A stretch of 64,000 nucleotides of DNA from Treponema parvum (GCF_017893945.1 NZ_CP054257.1:2562238-2626237); one strand, 5' to 3'; shown: positions 17,852 through 27,693, numbered from the stretch's first letter. Made by a program: numbers and translations. Notes: generated by a model from the letters alone, not told the origin.

Positions 17852-18856
17852 TTAGAGCATCATTTCCGAAAAACGGTCAGTCAGGTCTTTTCTCAATTTT
17901 TGCGCTTCGACTGCGTTATAGTCAAAGAATTTTATATTTTTCAAAGACGGTAAAAAGTCCGGATCGGGGATATTATCCATTACTACGCGGCGTCCCTGCG
18001 TTTCTCTGATCGTCCTGTAGGCGTCTTCCGTGGTTAAAAAATCCATAAACAGTTCCGCAGCCTTGGGATTCGGCCCGTTGTTTATGATTGCGGAACCGTC
18101 GAAGCGGAGACCCGTTCCGTCTTCAGGGTATACGTAGGTTACGTGGCTTCCGCTCACCATAAATTTTGAAACATTATATTCTGCGGTAACGCCGATAGCG
18201 TATTCGCCGCGGGCGACCGATTCGCCTACCGTTGTGGAATTAGGCGTAAAAGTGCAGTTTTTTGCAAGGGCGGGAAGAATGGATTCGCCGTACAGTTTAT
18301 AGATCATATAAAGCTGGGCGTAAGCTCCTCCGCTCAGCGCGGGGTTTCCCATGATGATCTTGCCCTTGTATTTTGGATCGGCTAAATCTTTCCACGTCTT
18401 CGGGTATTCTTCCGGTTTTAAAAGGTCGGTGTTTACCATAAAGCACTGAATAGGCATGGAATAGCTATAGTACTTGGGAACGTCGGCTCTGTCGCGAAGG
18501 TTTTTGTCAAGTTTTGAATCGTTAACAGATTTGTAAGCCCTAAAATAGTTATAAGAACCGTCAAGAATTTCCTGAGAAGCTCCCAGCAAAATATCTCCGG
18601 AAGGCTTGGGCTGTTCGGCGTTAAGCCGCGTATTGAGTTCTCCGGCTCCCGCTCTTATGATGTTCACTTTAATTTCGGGGTGGATGACGTTGAATTTTGC
18701 AACCAAGGCTTTTGCCTCTTTTTCCTGCGCGGCGCTCCAAATCACCAATTCTGTAGGAGCTTTTTCCTGCGCGGCGGCAGATTCTTTAGAACCGGTTGCA
18801 AAAGCCGAGCCCAGCAAAACGGTTAAAACGGATAAAACAGCAAGTGCTTTTTTCAT
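17852..18856 (-). CDS. ABC transporter periplasmic solute-binding protein (family 1)
   Basis: A 334-residue exported protein with a signal peptide (MKKALAVLSVLTVLLGSAFA). No lipobox Cys is present, so it should be a free periplasmic protein. The mature part has the family-1 layout: ELVIWSA, RAGAGELNTRL, GDILLGAS, YPKTWKDL and LFMDFLTTEDAY. The set with a double permease and a TOBE ATPase resembles Fe(III)/FbpA systems, but the Tyr-Tyr iron motif is not seen in the C-terminal part, so thiamine, aminoethylphosphonate or another small anion remain possible. AAGGAAG precedes the ATG. A TTGACA promoter and a 96-nt leader with the two-hairpin repeat lie upstream. Confidence 0.85.
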   Translation of the reverse strand: MKKALAVLSVLTVLLGSAFATGSKESAAAQEKAPTELVIWSAAQEKEAKALVAKFNVIHPEIKVNIIRAGAGELNTRLNAEQPKPSGDILLGASQEILDGSYNYFRAYKSVNDSKLDKNLRDRADVPKYYSYSMPIQCFMVNTDLLKPEEYPKTWKDLADPKYKGKIIMGNPALSGGAYAQLYMIYKLYGESILPALAKNCTFTPNSTTVGESVARGEYAIGVTAEYNVSKFMVSGSHVTYVYPEDGTGLRFDGSAIINNGPNPKAAELFMDFLTTEDAYRTIRETQGRRVVMDNIPDPDFLPSLKNIKFFDYNAVEAQKLRKDLTDRFSEMML

Positions 18857-18868
18857 GGATACTTCCTT

Positions 18869-18923
18869 TGCGCGTATGCGCAGTAAACCGCGGCGCCGAA
18901 AAATTTCAATTTTCCGCGACGCA
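18869..18923. repeat. Two-hairpin intergenic repeat, copy 1
   Basis: TGCGC-n4-GCGCA (18869-18882), a 14-nt spacer, then a GAAAATT/AATTTTC inverted repeat (about 18898-18914). It lies in the leader of the binding-protein gene. Same plan as the copies at 23080, 50999 and 63723. Confidence 0.5.
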
Positions 18924-18958
18924 CAGTTTTAAATAACGTTTTATTTATAATATCGGTT

Positions 18959-18988
18959 ATGATACTTTACGGAATGTGATTTTGTCAA
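18959..18988 (-). promoter_or_regulatory. Promoter of the ABC transporter operon
   Basis: Minus-strand -35 TTGACA (18983-18988), 18-nt spacer, -10 TATCAT (18959-18964). Gives a leader of roughly 95 nt with a normal Shine-Dalgarno, unlike the neighbouring purL. Confidence 0.6.
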
Positions 18989-19026
18989 TGTTTCGGTTAG
19001 GTTTTTATGTTGGACAATGCGACGGA

Positions 19027-19055
19027 TTGAAATGTCTTAAACAAACCCATATACT
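19027..19055 (+). promoter_or_regulatory. Promoter of purL, leaderless arrangement
   Basis: TTGAAA (19027-19032), 17-nt spacer, TATACT (19050-19055), then TATACA and the ATG at 19062. No Shine-Dalgarno and no room for a riboswitch. Confidence 0.75.
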
Positions 19056-19061
19056 TATACA

Positions 19062-22000
19062 ATGTTCCGCATATATGTAGAAAGAAAAGAAGGTTTTCAA
19101 AACGAAGCCTCACGGTTTTTTTCCGAAATAAGAGATTTTTTAGGAATCAAAGGCGTTACGGACGTAAGATATCTAAACCGCTACGACATTGAAAACATTT
19201 CAAAAGACGTCGCAATGTCCGCCGCGACTCGTATTTTTTCGGAGCCGCAGAGCGACCTTTACACGTTTTCAGAAATTACCGTAGAAAAAGACGAAACCGT
19301 CATCGCGTGGGAATACCTTCCCGGGCAGTACGATCAGAGAGCGGATTCTTCCCGGCAGTGTCTTCTTTTGCTGCGTGAAGATCTTTCGCGGTCGGTCAGA
19401 ACGGAAGAGAACCCTCCTCTCGTGTACTGCGCAAAGATGCTGATTTTAAAAGGAAATTTGTCGGCCGAGGACATAAAAAAAATAGAAAACTATGTCATAA
19501 ATCCTGTAGATTCTAGGCTCGCTTCTCATGAAATTCCTGAAACCCTTGTTATGAAAACAAAGGATCCGGAAGATATCGAAGTTCTTGACGGTTTTATTTC
19601 TCTAGATGAGAGGGCTCTTGAAACTTTGCGACTGGACATGGGTTTGGCGATGGATTTCGCGGATATAAAATTTTTGCAGGATTATTTTAAAAAAGAAAAC
19701 CGAAATCCTACGGAAACCGAAGTCCGTGTTTTGGACACATATTGGTCGGATCACTGCCGTCACACCACTTTTTTAACAGAGCTCGGCGACATTCAAATTG
19801 AAGACGGCCCTTATTCGCAATTATTTAAAAAATCCTTAGAAAACTATAATTCCATGAGAGATGATCTGTATGCTAAAAAAAGCGGCAAGCCGGTAACTCT
19901 TATGGATATGGCGACGATAGGGGCCAAATATCTTCGTAAACACGGCAAACTCGACGATTTGGAAGTTTCCGAAGAAAACAACGCCTGTTCGATTTACATC
20001 GACGTGCATTACACGGCCGATAAAAACGGAAATCCCGTTACAAAAAGTTCCGAAAATTCCACCGAACGCTGGCTCTTGATGTTTAAAAATGAAACGCATA
20101 ATCACCCTACGGAAATAGAACCTTTCGGCGGAGCGGCCACTTGTATAGGCGGAGCTATAAGGGATCCGCTTTCGGGACGCTCGTGGGTATACCAATCAAT
20201 GCGCATTACGGGAGCGGGAGATCCCACCGTTCCTCTTTCCCAAACCCTGCCGGGAAAACTTCCGCAAATAAAGCTTGTGCGTGAAGCCGCCCAGGGATTT
20301 TCTTCTTACGGAAATCAGATAGGGCTTACGACAGGGCAGGTCACAGAATTGTATCACGAAGGATACAGAGCCAAGCGCATGGAATTGGGAGCAGTCATCG
20401 CCGCCGCGCCTGCAGACACCGTCATACGCAAAACCCCTGAAAAAGGGGACGCCATAATACTCCTAGGCGGCGGTACCGGACGGGACGGAATAGGCGGCGC
20501 GACGGGATCTTCCAAAGTACACACAAAAAAATCCGTAACTACGGCTGCAGCTGAAGTGCAAAAAGGGAACGCCGTTGAAGAGCGGAAGATCCAGCGCCTT
20601 TTTAGAAATCCCGACGTAAGCCTTATGATACGGCGCTGCAACGACTTCGGCGCGGGGGGAGTTTCGGTAGCGGTAGGGGAACTTGCGCCGGGGCTGGATA
20701 TTGACCTGGACGCCGTTCCTAAAAAATACGAAGGCCTTAACGGCACGGAGCTTGCCATTTCGGAATCTCAGGAACGTATGGCCGTTGTCGTAAAAAAAGA
20801 AGACGTTGCAAAATTCATAAAGGCGGCTGCCGAAGAAAATTTGCAGGCCGTCGCGGTAGCTGCCGTAACCGATACGAACCGGCTTGTCATGAGGTGGCGC
20901 AAAAAAGTCATCGTAGATATAGCGCGTGAATTTTTGGACGCAGCGGGCGCTCCACATAAGGCGAACGCCCTTATCGAAAGCCCCGCAAAGCCTGAGGGTT
21001 CTCCCTTAGTGCATCCGCTCTCTTCCGTTTCAAAAGAGCTTAAAAGCAAGGCAGAGCCTGAAAACCGCCTTAAAAGCGCATGGCTTAAAAACATGGCCGA
21101 CCTTGCCTGCTGCTCGCAAAGAGGACTCGGCGAAAGATTTGACGGTTCCATAGGATCATCCAGCGTCCTGTTTCCGTACGGAGGAAGGCGGCAGGCCACT
21201 CCCGAAGCGGGAATGGCGGCAAAAATTCCCGTGCTCTCTCCTTCGGAAACTTCTACCGTAAGCCTTATGTCATTCGGTTTTGATCCCGGAATAAGCGAAT
21301 GGAGCCCTTGGCACGGCTCTCAGATATCGGTTCTTTCGTCTCTTGCAAAAATTCTTTGCATGGGAGGAAGGCCTGATTCAGCGCGTCTTTCTTTTCAGGA
21401 ATTCTTCGGCAGGGCTGTGGACGAAAAAACATGGGGCTATCCCGCAGCGGCTCTGCTGGGCGCGCTGTATGCGCAAAACGCCATGGGAACAGCGAGCATC
21501 GGCGGAAAGGACAGCATGAGCGGCAGCTTTGAAAACATGAACGTGCCGCATACGCTCGTTTCTTTTGCCGTTACCCACGAAGAAGTAAAAAACGTAACTT
21601 CTGGTTCATTTAAAAAAAGCGGCAGCTCCGTATACTTAGTCCTTACCCCTTATTCCGAAAAACTCGTTCCCGATTTTAAAACATTTAACAAAAATGCAAA
21701 TACGCTGTACCGGCACAACAGTGAAGGTAAGATTTTTGCAATGTATCCCGTATGCGCCGGAGGAATTGCGGAAGCCGTAACCAAGATGGCCATGGGAAAC
21801 AACATAGGAATGAAGATAACGTCCGCCCCGAAAGGCGGCTCTGTTTGTGGCATGGACATGCCTTCTTCGGATGTTCCGTTTTCAGATCTGTTTACGCCGT
21901 TTTACGGCGCCGTCATAGTTGAAACCGACTTCGACCTTGAAACCGACCCCGATCTGGTTCATAAAACCGTAATAAAACTCGGGGAAACCCAAAAATCCCC

Positions 22001-23075
22001 TGAAATTACAATTTATGCGTCGGCATCGGCGGCTGAAAAAGATTCGGAACCGGTTTCCATACCATTAAAAGAAGCCGAAGCGGCATGGGAAAGCACGCTT
22101 TCAAAGGTATTCCCTACAAAATCGGGAAAAAATTCTTTAAAAGATCTGCCGGATTTTGCAAAAAAAACGCATCCTTCCGTAGCAGACGTCAGAAAAAATC
22201 CCGTTTTTAAAACCGTATCCACAAAACCCTTAGTGCTGCTGCCTGTCTTTCCGGGCACCAACTGTGAATACGATATGGCCAGAGCTTTTAATCTTGCGGG
22301 AGCGAAAACGAAAATTCTCGTGTTCAAAAACAATACGCAAGAAGCGCTTAAAGCCTCCCTAAAAGAATTTGAAAAAGCGATTTCCGAAGCCCAAATTCTC
22401 GCTCTTTCGGGCGGATTTTCGGCAGGAGACGAGCCGGACGGTTCGGGCAAATTTATAGCGAACGTTCTTCGCCAAAACAGCATTTCGGATGCGGTTATGT
22501 CCCTGCTTGAAAAGAGGAACGGCCTCATACTCGGTATATGCAACGGCTTTCAGGCGCTCATAAAAACGGGTCTTTTACCCTACGGCAAGATCATTCCCAT
22601 AACGGAAAATATGCCTACGCTGACATTCAATACTATAGGGCGGCACATTTCAAGAATTTCGCGTACGAAAATAGTTTCAGCCGTAAGCCCGTGGGCGCAG
22701 GATCCGTCGGTGATCGAAGACAAAATACATCTTGTCCCCGTATCTCACGGCGAAGGAAGAATCTTTATGCGCACCGAAGAAGCGAAGTTCCTGTTTGAAA
22801 ATGGACAGATTTTCAGCCAATATGCGGATGAGCAGGGGCGCCCCGCGCTTTCGGAGCCTGACAATCCCAACGGTTCGCTGTTCGCCATAGAAGGCATAAC
22901 AAGCCCTTGCGGAAAAATCCTTGGAAAGATGGGGCACAGCGAGCGCACGATAGGAAGCGGAAAAAACGGTTGTTCAAGGGATTTAATAAAGAATGTTGCG
23001 GGCGATCCGCTTACAAACGAACACGAAAGTTCCTGCCAAAACATCTTTGCCGCAGGCGTGCGTTATTTTTATTAA
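19062..23075 (+). CDS. purL: Phosphoribosylformylglycinamidine synthase, single-chain form
   Basis: A 1337-residue enzyme of purine synthesis that converts FGAR, glutamine and ATP to FGAM. The N-terminal PurS-like part is followed by two AIRS-related halves (DTYWSDHCRHTTF, FKNETHNHPTEIEP, GGGTGRDGIGGATGSS, GGKDSMSG) and a class I glutaminase domain at the C-terminus. The glutaminase has FPGTNCEYD, ALSGGFSAGDE, the nucleophile in GICNGFQ and the His of VSHGEGR. Length agrees with the large PurL of proteobacteria and eukaryotes (about 1300). The start is fixed by the promoter position and by N-terminal homology (MFRIYVE). Confidence 0.95.
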   Translation: MFRIYVERKEGFQNEASRFFSEIRDFLGIKGVTDVRYLNRYDIENISKDVAMSAATRIFSEPQSDLYTFSEITVEKDETVIAWEYLPGQYDQRADSSRQCLLLLREDLSRSVRTEENPPLVYCAKMLILKGNLSAEDIKKIENYVINPVDSRLASHEIPETLVMKTKDPEDIEVLDGFISLDERALETLRLDMGLAMDFADIKFLQDYFKKENRNPTETEVRVLDTYWSDHCRHTTFLTELGDIQIEDGPYSQLFKKSLENYNSMRDDLYAKKSGKPVTLMDMATIGAKYLRKHGKLDDLEVSEENNACSIYIDVHYTADKNGNPVTKSSENSTERWLLMFKNETHNHPTEIEPFGGAATCIGGAIRDPLSGRSWVYQSMRITGAGDPTVPLSQTLPGKLPQIKLVREAAQGFSSYGNQIGLTTGQVTELYHEGYRAKRMELGAVIAAAPADTVIRKTPEKGDAIILLGGGTGRDGIGGATGSSKVHTKKSVTTAAAEVQKGNAVEERKIQRLFRNPDVSLMIRRCNDFGAGGVSVAVGELAPGLDIDLDAVPKKYEGLNGTELAISESQERMAVVVKKEDVAKFIKAAAEENLQAVAVAAVTDTNRLVMRWRKKVIVDIAREFLDAAGAPHKANALIESPAKPEGSPLVHPLSSVSKELKSKAEPENRLKSAWLKNMADLACCSQRGLGERFDGSIGSSSVLFPYGGRRQATPEAGMAAKIPVLSPSETSTVSLMSFGFDPGISEWSPWHGSQISVLSSLAKILCMGGRPDSARLSFQEFFGRAVDEKTWGYPAAALLGALYAQNAMGTASIGGKDSMSGSFENMNVPHTLVSFAVTHEEVKNVTSGSFKKSGSSVYLVLTPYSEKLVPDFKTFNKNANTLYRHNSEGKIFAMYPVCAGGIAEAVTKMAMGNNIGMKITSAPKGGSVCGMDMPSSDVPFSDLFTPFYGAVIVETDFDLETDPDLVHKTVIKLGETQKSPEITIYASASAAEKDSEPVSIPLKEAEAAWESTLSKVFPTKSGKNSLKDLPDFAKKTHPSVADVRKNPVFKTVSTKPLVLLPVFPGTNCEYDMARAFNLAGAKTKILVFKNNTQEALKASLKEFEKAISEAQILALSGGFSAGDEPDGSGKFIANVLRQNSISDAVMSLLEKRNGLILGICNGFQALIKTGLLPYGKIIPITENMPTLTFNTIGRHISRISRTKIVSAVSPWAQDPSVIEDKIHLVPVSHGEGRIFMRTEEAKFLFENGQIFSQYADEQGRPALSEPDNPNGSLFAIEGITSPCGKILGKMGHSERTIGSGKNGCSRDLIKNVAGDPLTNEHESSCQNIFAAGVRYFY

Positions 23076-23079
23076 ACAT

Positions 23080-23126
23080 GTGCGCTTTTGCGCACGAAAA
23101 CGGCATTCTCGGAAATCGAAATTTCC
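23080..23126. repeat. Two-hairpin intergenic repeat, copy 2
   Basis: GTGCGC-TTTT-GCGCAC (23080-23095), 15-nt spacer, GGAAAT-CGAA-ATTTCC (23111-23126), between purL and the thioredoxin-like lipoprotein gene. Confidence 0.6.
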
Positions 23127-23152
23127 TCGCATGTCGTTTTGCAAGGAGTGTT

Positions 23153-24202
23153 ATGAAAAAAAAACTGACGGCTATGACGGCCTTATTGGCTGCTGCGTCC
23201 TTATTTATAAGCTGTAATTCAAACCGCCCCGACCGGTTCGGCTGGTACGAAGACTTTGACAAGGCAAAAGAAGTCGCTCAAAAAAACGATAAAGACATTC
23301 TTCTTTTTGTAAGCCTTATGGGCGAAGACGAAAGAAGCTCCTTTTTCAGCGATAACATAATCCGAACCGAAACTTTTAAAGATTTTGCAAAAACGTCTTT
23401 AGTTTGTGTAAATTTGGATTTTTCCGACAAAAAATATCCGGGTTTGCCGGTCGACGAATCCGCTTCGGAAAAAGTCAAAAAATCTATGATAAAACTTCAG
23501 CAAAAATATGACAAAAACTTACGCATAGCTACGAGTTTTTATGTCGAATCCACCCCCGCCGCGTTTTTGATTACAAAAGAAGGGTATTTTATTTCTTCTC
23601 TCAGCTGCGACGGCTCGATCATTAAGCCGGAAGATTTTATTTCCGTCATAGATTCCAAAGCGGAAGAAAGATCCCGTTTAAACGCCCTGGTTGAAGCTAC
23701 GAAATCCGGCGGAAAAATCGACCAGGCAAGGGCGATAGACGCCTTATGTGAAGCGACTCCTCCACAAAACCGAATTCTTTTGACAAATGAAATAGAGCGC
23801 TTTTTAGAGCTGGACAAGGAAAATGAAACCGGCCTTATCGGGAAATACACAATAGCTTCGGTAAATATTGAAGTTCAAAATGCTTTTATGAACGGAGACA
23901 TGAAAGCTGCCGTTGAAGCTCTTGAAAAAATCACTTCTTCAAACTTTGTAACGGATGAAGAAAAGCAGCAGGCGTATTATATGTCCGCCTATATTTTGAG
24001 ACAAACGGATGTTGCAGATATCGATGTTACAAGAAGGATTTTTGAGCTTCTTCAAAAGGCCTATGCCGCAAGCCCCGAAAGCGAAGCTGCGCCGGAAATT
24101 CTGCAGGCCATAGAAATAACAAAGGAAGCTTTCGATCTGCAGCAGCAGCATCTCAGCGAAGATAAAAGGGAACGGCTGCCTGACGGCCCGCTTTCAAATT
24201 AA
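23153..24202 (+). CDS. Thioredoxin-fold lipoprotein
   Basis: A 349-residue product. The N-terminus is a lipoprotein signal with lipobox LFISC, so it should be anchored by lipid at the Cys. The next about 130 residues have the thioredoxin-like pattern DFDKAKEVAQKNDKDILLFVSL... and STPAAFLITKEGY (the cis-Pro segment), but no CxxC is seen at the usual place, so a redox role is unlikely. The C-terminal part is helical and TPR-like (AVEALEKITSSNFVTDEEK). AAGGAGTG at 23142-23149 supports this ATG; the frame upstream overlaps purL in another frame. Role unknown. Confidence 0.65.
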   Translation: MKKKLTAMTALLAAASLFISCNSNRPDRFGWYEDFDKAKEVAQKNDKDILLFVSLMGEDERSSFFSDNIIRTETFKDFAKTSLVCVNLDFSDKKYPGLPVDESASEKVKKSMIKLQQKYDKNLRIATSFYVESTPAAFLITKEGYFISSLSCDGSIIKPEDFISVIDSKAEERSRLNALVEATKSGGKIDQARAIDALCEATPPQNRILLTNEIERFLELDKENETGLIGKYTIASVNIEVQNAFMNGDMKAAVEALEKITSSNFVTDEEKQQAYYMSAYILRQTDVADIDVTRRIFELLQKAYAASPESEAAPEILQAIEITKEAFDLQQQHLSEDKRERLPDGPLSN

Positions 24203-24223
24203 AATTTCAAAGAGCTTTTCCGT

Positions 24224-25681
24224 ATGAAAGCTGCATCACTTTCTTCGGCAGATATAGGTTTTTCAGCGCTTTTAATTTCGGCCCTATGCCTTATAGCGCT
24301 TTCAATGCTTTTTTCCATATCGGAAAGCTCCTTTTTGTCCATAAACAAGCTGAGGCTGCTCTCTAAAATAAACCGCCGCGATAAAAAGGCCTTACGCGCA
24401 GGCAGGCTTTTGCAAAAAAAAGAAAAAATGCTTAATACTTTACTGGTGGCAAATGAACTGGTAAACACCTTGCTTTCCGTCATTTTAACCGCAGCGGCGC
24501 TAAAACTTTTCGGACCTGCAGGAGTAGGGATAGCTACCTTTTTTGCAACCGCATTATTGCTTGTCTTCGGAGAAATTACGCCCAAGGCTATTTCCACCCG
24601 TCATCCCGACGTCTTCGCCTATAATCTTTCCTTTTTTGTGCAGACCGTAGTCAAAATTTTTTCACCCGTGGTTCCTATCTTTACATTCGTTTCCCGCGCC
24701 GTATTAAAACTTTTCGGCGTTGAAATCAAAAAAAGCTCAGGTTCTTTTACCGAAGAAGACATCAAAACAATTATAGACGTAGGTAAGGACGCAGGGCTTT
24801 TCGGTAAAAGCGAACAAACAATGATGCACAGCGTCTTTAAATTTACCGATCTTGAAGCGCAAAGCATTATGATTCCGCGCACGGATATAGTCGCCGTTCC
24901 TATTAACGCCAGCCACAGAGATATTTTGGAATTATCTGAAAGAACGCATTTTTCGCGTTTTCCGGTTTATCGTAACGACATAGACGACATCGTAGGCATT
25001 CTTTATATAAAAGACCTTCTGTTTTATACAGGATCTCAAAAAGATTTTAGCGTACAAAATATCATGCGTCCGCCGCTCTTTGTTCCGGGAACAAAAAACA
25101 TATCGTACGTACAAAATCAGCTTGCAGAAAAGCATCAGACCATAGCCGTAGTTATCGACGAGTATTCCGGGACGGACGGAATTCTTACACGGGAAGACAT
25201 AGTGTCTGAAATTTTCGGGATCATAAAAAAAGATTCTCCTGAAAACCGTTCTTCCGTCGATCTTTCAAAGCTTGAAACCTCAGGAGAGGCTCTTCTTCCC
25301 GGCGAAACTCGTCTTATAGACTTAAGAGAAGGCCTTCATCTGCCCATAAACTCGGATATAAACGAAACCTTAGGCGGCTGGATAACGGAAAAGCTGGGAC
25401 GCCTGCCGGAGAGCGGCCGCATCCGCGAGCGTTCGGAATTTGTTGATTTTGCGGGATTCCGGTTTATCGTAGAAAAGTTACACGGCCGGCGCATTGAAAC
25501 GGTTCGCGTGAAAAAGCTCTCGCCGTCTAAGGAAAATGCGCCCTCTGCGCCGTCCAAAGAATCTACGGAGTCCATGGCGTCTGCGGGATCAGCGAAGCCT
25601 GCAGCGGCTTTGCAGCCTGCGGAATCTACACTGTCTGCTCCTGAAGTCCGATCTGAAAATCAAAAGGAAAAAGAAAAATGA
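24224..25681 (+). CDS. DUF21/CBS-pair membrane protein (CNNM/CorC, TlyC-like)
   Basis: A 485-residue protein: DUF21 transmembrane domain (about residues 15-150, with FSISESSFLSIN and FGEITPKAIS), a CBS pair (about 200-330, with IMIPRTDIVAVP, SRFPVY and VIDEYSGTDGILT) and a CorC_HlyC transporter-associated domain to about 430. Family members are linked to Mg2+ or other cation export; older names call them hemolysins. The last about 55 residues are Ser/Pro/Ala-rich with imperfect repeats and look disordered. Its stop overlaps the start of the next paralogue. Confidence 0.85.
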   Translation: MKAASLSSADIGFSALLISALCLIALSMLFSISESSFLSINKLRLLSKINRRDKKALRAGRLLQKKEKMLNTLLVANELVNTLLSVILTAAALKLFGPAGVGIATFFATALLLVFGEITPKAISTRHPDVFAYNLSFFVQTVVKIFSPVVPIFTFVSRAVLKLFGVEIKKSSGSFTEEDIKTIIDVGKDAGLFGKSEQTMMHSVFKFTDLEAQSIMIPRTDIVAVPINASHRDILELSERTHFSRFPVYRNDIDDIVGILYIKDLLFYTGSQKDFSVQNIMRPPLFVPGTKNISYVQNQLAEKHQTIAVVIDEYSGTDGILTREDIVSEIFGIIKKDSPENRSSVDLSKLETSGEALLPGETRLIDLREGLHLPINSDINETLGGWITEKLGRLPESGRIRERSEFVDFAGFRFIVEKLHGRRIETVRVKKLSPSKENAPSAPSKESTESMASAGSAKPAAALQPAESTLSAPEVRSENQKEKEK

Positions 25682-26952
25682 GCACGCTCCAAATTATTCT
25701 TACGGTTTTGTTTTTCTTTGTCCTCGTTTTGTGCATAGCATTTTTTGCGGCGTCCGAAACCGCATATCTTTCAATTTCAAATTTTACGCTTAAAAGAATG
25801 CTCAAAAACAACGAAGGCGGCGCAAAAAAAATAGCGGCCCTATACAACCGTATGGACAGGCTTTTAACGATCGTTTTGATCGGAATCAATTTTTTCAGCA
25901 CGCTGTCGGCTTCAATAGGAGCGGCCGCAGCTATTTCCATTCTCGGCGCCCGCGGAATAACCGTATCCACCGTGATCGTCACTTTTATCATAACGGTAGG
26001 AGGTGAAATAATACCCAAAACCGTAGCGGCTTCTCATCCCTTGCCCATCGCAAAAACCGCCGCTCCCGCCCTTCTGGTGTTGCAAAAAATCTTTTTTCCC
26101 CTTATATGGACATTTACAAAGATATCCCAAGCCGCTTCGTCCGCTACCGAAAAGTTTTGGAAACACGAAGATCCTCTTATCACGGAAGAAGAACTTAAAA
26201 CACTCATCGACGTGGGAGCCAAAGAAGGCGTTCTTGAAAGCTCCGAACAGCATATGTTCTACAAATTATTTGAATTTAACGACCTGCACATTTACGACAT
26301 AATGCGGCACAGATCCCTGATAAAAGCCGTCCCCGTAAACATAAAAAGTACCCGCCTCATCGAAATTTTTACGAATACGGGACTTTCAAGACTTCCTGTC
26401 TACAAAGGTTCCATCGAAAACATAACCGGTTTTTTTCATTACAAAAAACTTTTGTTTGCGGGGAAAAAAGAAATTTCAAAATCGGATTTTGTCGAAAAAA
26501 ATCAAAGCCCCGCTCTCTTTGTTCCCGAATCCCTTACTGCGATAGAATTGCTTACGCTGTTTAAAAAGAACAACGACGATATAGCCGTAGCCCTTGACGA
26601 ACAAGGCTGTGTAGCGGGGCTTGTGACTATGGACGATCTTTTGCGTTCCGTCTTTGACAGAATCACCGACGAATTTTCAATTTCCGAAATACCGCCTGAA
26701 AAACGCATAAAAATTCTTTCCGCAAATGAATTTTTAGTTCCCGGCGACATGCACATTAAAGACGTAAATTCCGTGTTAAAACTTAACCTTAAATCCGAAA
26801 ATTTTATAACGCTCGGCGGCTGGCTCCTGGAACGCTTTGACGCCTTGCCTTCGACCGGTGAATCAATAAAAAAGGACGGTATGCTGTTCGTTGTCGAAGA
26901 TCAGGCCTCCCGCCGGATACAGACGGTGAGAATAAAATTAAATTGCCGCTGA
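25678..26952 (+). CDS. Second DUF21/CBS-pair membrane protein
   Basis: A 424-residue paralogue of the gene before it, with the same domain order: DUF21 (FAASETAYLSIS, GGEIIPKTVA), CBS pair (IMRHRSLIKAVP, SRLPVYKG, VALDEQGCVAGLVT) and the C-terminal CorC_HlyC domain (VPGDMHIKDVN, LGGWLLERFD). The Asp-Glu-Tyr-Ser-Gly motif of the first copy is DEQGC here, which suggests that the nucleotide-binding site has diverged. Starts by a 4-bp ATGA overlap, so both are made together and may pair as a heterodimer (inference). Confidence 0.85.
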   Translation: MSTLQIILTVLFFFVLVLCIAFFAASETAYLSISNFTLKRMLKNNEGGAKKIAALYNRMDRLLTIVLIGINFFSTLSASIGAAAAISILGARGITVSTVIVTFIITVGGEIIPKTVAASHPLPIAKTAAPALLVLQKIFFPLIWTFTKISQAASSATEKFWKHEDPLITEEELKTLIDVGAKEGVLESSEQHMFYKLFEFNDLHIYDIMRHRSLIKAVPVNIKSTRLIEIFTNTGLSRLPVYKGSIENITGFFHYKKLLFAGKKEISKSDFVEKNQSPALFVPESLTAIELLTLFKKNNDDIAVALDEQGCVAGLVTMDDLLRSVFDRITDEFSISEIPPEKRIKILSANEFLVPGDMHIKDVNSVLKLNLKSENFITLGGWLLERFDALPSTGESIKKDGMLFVVEDQASRRIQTVRIKLNCR

Positions 26953-26985
26953 CGTGCCGACTGACATGTTGACGCAAGGCGGTTT

Positions 26986-27633
26986 TCAGCTCTTAGTCTG
27001 TTCGGCCATCTTACAGATTATCTTGGCAGTTCCGTCTATTCCTAAAAAAGAGCTGTCTATGGACAGATTGTAATTGTTACACTTTCCCCACGTGTTTTCC
27101 GTAAAAGTGTTGTAATGGTTTGCACGGCGTTTATCGATCTGAGTGATTATCTTTTTAGCCTCTGCGGCGGGAAGTCCGTACTCGTTTACCGCGCGGTCTA
27201 TGCGGTCGTCCAAATTAGCGTAAATAAAAATATTGAATACGTCGTTTTTATCCGTTTCGCCCGAAGAATTTATTATGTAATCCGCACAGCGGCCTACGAT
27301 CACGCATTTTTTATCTTTTGCGATGTTTAAGATCACCTTTCTTTGAGCGTTAAAAATTTGATCCGCCAAAGGCAAAATCGGGTTTGCAGCCCCCGGCGTC
27401 GCTCCCGCCGTACCTATCGCATAGCTTGAACCGAGCATCATATTGTAAAGCCATCCGCTTGAAATATTCTGTTCGGTCTTTGCGATAAAGTCAGGGGAAA
27501 GGCCGCTCTCTTTGGCAGCCATGTCTATAAGTTCTTTATCGTAAAATGAATATCCCAACATTTCGGCAATTTTTCTGCCGATCATTCGTCCGCCGCTGGC
27601 ATACTCGCGGCTTATCGTAATAATATTTTTCAT
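26986..27633 (-). CDS. Cytidylate kinase-like family protein
   Basis: A 215-residue P-loop-type protein beginning MKNIITISREYASGGRMIG, the pattern of the cytidylate-kinase-like family in which the Walker A loop is replaced by SREYASGG. It continues with YSFYDKELI, VGRCADYI and a C-terminal region with RRANHYN and TWG. Function of this group is not established; nucleotide phosphorylation is probable. AGGAG lies before the ATG at 27633; the longer frame to 27663 has no support. Convergent with the CBS gene. Confidence 0.75.
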   Translation of the reverse strand: MKNIITISREYASGGRMIGRKIAEMLGYSFYDKELIDMAAKESGLSPDFIAKTEQNISSGWLYNMMLGSSYAIGTAGATPGAANPILPLADQIFNAQRKVILNIAKDKKCVIVGRCADYIINSSGETDKNDVFNIFIYANLDDRIDRAVNEYGLPAAEAKKIITQIDKRRANHYNTFTENTWGKCNNYNLSIDSSFLGIDGTAKIICKMAEQTKS

Positions 27634-27666
27634 ATGAACTCCTGTCAGATCGTTTATGGGCATCTT

Positions 27667-27693
27667 AAAAAACTCGCCTTTAGCGAGTTTTTT
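27667..27693 (-). terminator. Rho-independent terminator after the omptin-like gene
   Basis: Perfect 11-bp stem AAAAAACTCGC / GCGAGTTTTTT with a 5-nt loop. It ends the gene at 27725-28708 and insulates the kinase-like gene downstream; the A/T flanks make it bidirectional. Confidence 0.9.

Noticed and set aside
17852..18856. Assigning the ABC importer firmly to iron
   Set aside because: The domain set suits Fe(III) systems but the iron-binding Tyr pair is not visible, so the substrate is left open.
18857..19061. Purine riboswitch before purL
   Set aside because: The -10 box is six bases from the ATG, so no leader exists to hold a riboswitch.
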